This document shows positions 61,094 through 64,000 of a stretch of 64,000 bases of DNA, in pieces; positions within the stretch are counted from its first letter, which is position 1; every line of letters starts with the position of its first letter. The notes under the pieces were generated by a model, which saw only the letters and a list, made by a program, of their open reading frames with translations, was not told where the DNA came from and did no database searches. Source of the stretch: Neisseria macacae ATCC 33926 (lineage in GTDB: Bacteria; Pseudomonadota; Gammaproteobacteria; Burkholderiales; Neisseriaceae); the NCBI RefSeq assembly GCF_022749495.1, contig NZ_CP094241.1, forward strand, positions 186,001 to 250,000, given 5' to 3'. The position numbers were made by a program, and so were the translations under genes.

Positions 61094-61474
61094 TTATTGC
61101 GGAAGGCGGTTTATCAATGCGCCAAGATAGCCTAAACCGAAAGACAGTAAAAATGCAGAAGCGATGCCGACACCCCAGTAAATAGATCGGTGCTGCGTAG
61201 GTTTGTCAGTGGTGGCACGCAGCAGTTTGAAATAGAGTGCGAACGTGGCGGATGAGATGGCGGCAGTCAGTAAACAGCCGAAGAGGGAGACAGATGAATA
61301 AGAGGCGTAGGCGATTATTGCAGGTTTCAGTGTGTAAAGTACGCCCGCGCCTACCGCCCATTTCCAGATGGGATAGAGCTTGTCGGGGAAATCCAGCGTC
61401 CCCACAGCTTGAAATCTGCCGAATGCCAATATCAAAGCAATGTCAAAAAAGATGGATGCAAAGAGTAACATCAT
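61094..61474 (-). CDS. small membrane protein, paralogue 1
   Basis: 126 residues, about four hydrophobic segments (MMLLFASIFFDIALILAFGRF, then YTLKPAIIAYASY, LFGCLLTAAISSATFALYFKL-like and GIASAFLLSFGLGYLG). It shares with the gene at 61566 the pattern FGRxQ..., FGCLL...YFK(L/M)LR(A/T)TT and IYWGxGI, so the two are diverged paralogues. AAGGAAAT precedes the ATG. The function is unknown. Confidence 0.72.
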   Translation of the reverse strand: MMLLFASIFFDIALILAFGRFQAVGTLDFPDKLYPIWKWAVGAGVLYTLKPAIIAYASYSSVSLFGCLLTAAISSATFALYFKLLRATTDKPTQHRSIYWGVGIASAFLLSFGLGYLGALINRLPQ

Positions 61475-61506
61475 AAAATAATTTCCTTGTGAGTAAGATG
61501 TTTTTG

Positions 61507-61538
61507 TTTTTCAGACGACCTCGGGGTCGTCTGAAAAA
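61507..61538 (-). terminator. inward-reversed uptake-sequence pair
   Basis: TTTTTCAGACGACCTC then GGGGTCGTCTGAAAAA: the reverse order of most pairs in the window, with a tight loop. It follows the 61566-61934 gene on the minus strand. Confidence 0.6.
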
Positions 61539-61565
61539 AGAGGGGGTAGCCTGTTGCCCCTCCAG

Positions 61566-61934
61566 TCAATGCATAATAAATAAGTTTGCCCAATAAAACA
61601 ATTTTTCGGTCAGTAGGGTTAAGGCTATACCTGAAAGAATGCCCAGTCCCCAATAGATAAACCGGCGGCGTTTCGGGTTGGTCGTGGTACGCAACATTTT
61701 GAAATACAAAAGCAAGCAGCCGAACATGCAGATGGTTTGAAACAGGATGAGGGGGAGGCTGTCAATGGCTTTGGAAATCGAATCATGAACGATGATTGTC
61801 ACTATGCATATGCATAAATAAATCAAAGCCGAGCCTGCCGCCGAATGCCAAAAGGGGACGGGCGAGTCGGATGAGTCGGTTGTCCTGTGGGGTTGAAGCC
61901 TGCCGAATAACAATATAAAGACAATGTCAGACAT
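61566..61934 (-). CDS. small membrane protein, paralogue 2
   Basis: 122 residues, about four hydrophobic segments, with FGRLQ, MFGCLLLYFKMLRTTT and IYWGLGILSG shared with the neighbour at 61094. AGGGAG lies before the ATG. The near-identical reversed uptake pairs behind each gene (61507-61538 and 61969-61996) suggest the pair arose by duplication. The function is unknown. Confidence 0.72.
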   Translation of the reverse strand: MSDIVFILLFGRLQPHRTTDSSDSPVPFWHSAAGSALIYLCICIVTIIVHDSISKAIDSLPLILFQTICMFGCLLLYFKMLRTTTNPKRRRFIYWGLGILSGIALTLLTEKLFYWANLFIMH

Positions 61935-62022
61935 AATGATGGCTCCCTTGACGTAAGCTGTTTTTGTGTTTCAGACGACCTCGGGGTCGTCTGAAATGTT
62001 ATGGTGCGGCGATATGGGGCAG

Positions 62023-62180
62023 TATAGTGAATTAACTTTAAACCAGTACGGCGTTACCTCGCCTTAGCTCAAAGAGAACGATTCTCTAAGGTGCTGAAGC
62101 ACTAAGTGAATCGGTTCCGTACTATCTTGTACTGTCTGCGGCTTCGTCGCCTTGTCCTGATTTAAATTTAATCCACTATA
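62023..62180. repeat. full-length Correia repeat enclosed element (158 bp)
   Basis: TATAGTGAATTAACTTT to AATTTAATCCACTATA with the full core; one extra base in the TATCTTGTACTG part and a few substitutions compared with the copies at 9021 and 32310. Confidence 0.95.
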
Positions 62181-62313
62181 CCGCGCTAAGGCGTGTCAGT
62201 ACGTTGATCATCCGCAACGCCGAAGCGGCTGCCATACCCCGGTAAACACAGTGATGCAGCAGAACAGTATGGGCTTTCTCAAATAAAGCCCGCGTTACGG
62301 TTTGCGCTTGGTC

Positions 62314-62351
62314 TAAAGGTCGTCTGAAACGGTTTTCAAACGACCTTTTTT
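62314..62351 (-). terminator. uptake-sequence hairpin behind ppc
   Basis: AAAGGTCGTCTGAAAC and TTTTCAAACGACCTTTTTT (one changed base in the right arm). Ten bases behind the ppc stop. Confidence 0.75.
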
Positions 62352-62360
62352 CGTGCTGCC

Positions 62361-64000
<1,640 letters not shown>

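Larger units (their letters stand above)
61935..62360. other. intergenic region between ppc and the small membrane genes
   Basis: Holds a reversed uptake-sequence pair (61969-61996), a full Correia element (62023-62180), about 130 bases without features (62181-62310), and the ppc terminator (62314-62351). Confidence 0.6.

Overview
This window is a chromosomal segment of a commensal Neisseria. The uptake sequence AGGTCGTCTGAA occurs dozens of times, mostly as inverted pairs behind genes. This is the dialect I associate with the N. mucosa / N. sicca / N. macacae group rather than the ATGCCGTCTGAA or AGGCCGTCTGAA forms of the meningococcus/gonococcus/lactamica group. Correia elements (TATAGTGGATTAA...TTAATCCACTATA), dRS3-type repeats and neisserial gene orders (lptD-surA, pgk-ruvA region, ftsEX, pilSR) agree. 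The species call is inference from the dialect.

Left part (1-12.5 kb): the tail of an exported protein gene, lptD-surA (outer-membrane LPS insertion and chaperone), the divergent sugar kinase amgK, an IS3-family element inserted in the loop of an uptake-sequence hairpin, pyrBI with a leader-peptide/attenuator arrangement, an IS5-family element, a membrane protein, and a DUF3579-GNAT fusion. From 12.6 to 16.5 kb there is an AT-rich run of minus-strand small secreted/membrane proteins and broken genes that looks like a decayed array of toxin-immunity cassettes.

Centre (17-39.5 kb): a peptide uptake locus (oppA, an M24 aminopeptidase, oppB, oppC and a fused oppDF ATPase), a porin, a GT39/ArnT-like membrane glycosyltransferase, pgk, ruvA, tRNA-Lys, hscC, zupT, two duplicated TM2 genes with permease debris between them, an NCS2 purine permease, an AEC transporter and an unusual PEP/pyruvate-binding lipoprotein.

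39.5-47.9 kb is an accessory island around one orphan vgrG: a SMI1/KNR4-like gene, a small secreted immunity candidate, VgrG with an AT-rich C-terminal extension, a 770-residue effector with a lysozyme-like N-terminus and an M15-type peptidase C-terminus, its lipoprotein immunity candidate, and an orphan metallopeptidase tail followed by another immunity candidate. The same boundary sequences recur between cassettes, which suggests shuffling by recombination. No other type VI secretion core genes are in the window.

Right part (48-64 kb): an orphan ThiP/FbpB-like permease, parC, the sigma-54 two-component pair pilS-pilR, a nested Correia element, ftsE-ftsX, a tandem duplication of a small membrane-protein gene carrying a piece of ftsX, initiator tRNA-Met with a clear promoter and terminator, a ClC chloride channel, two small membrane paralogues, and the 3' part of ppc running off the right edge.
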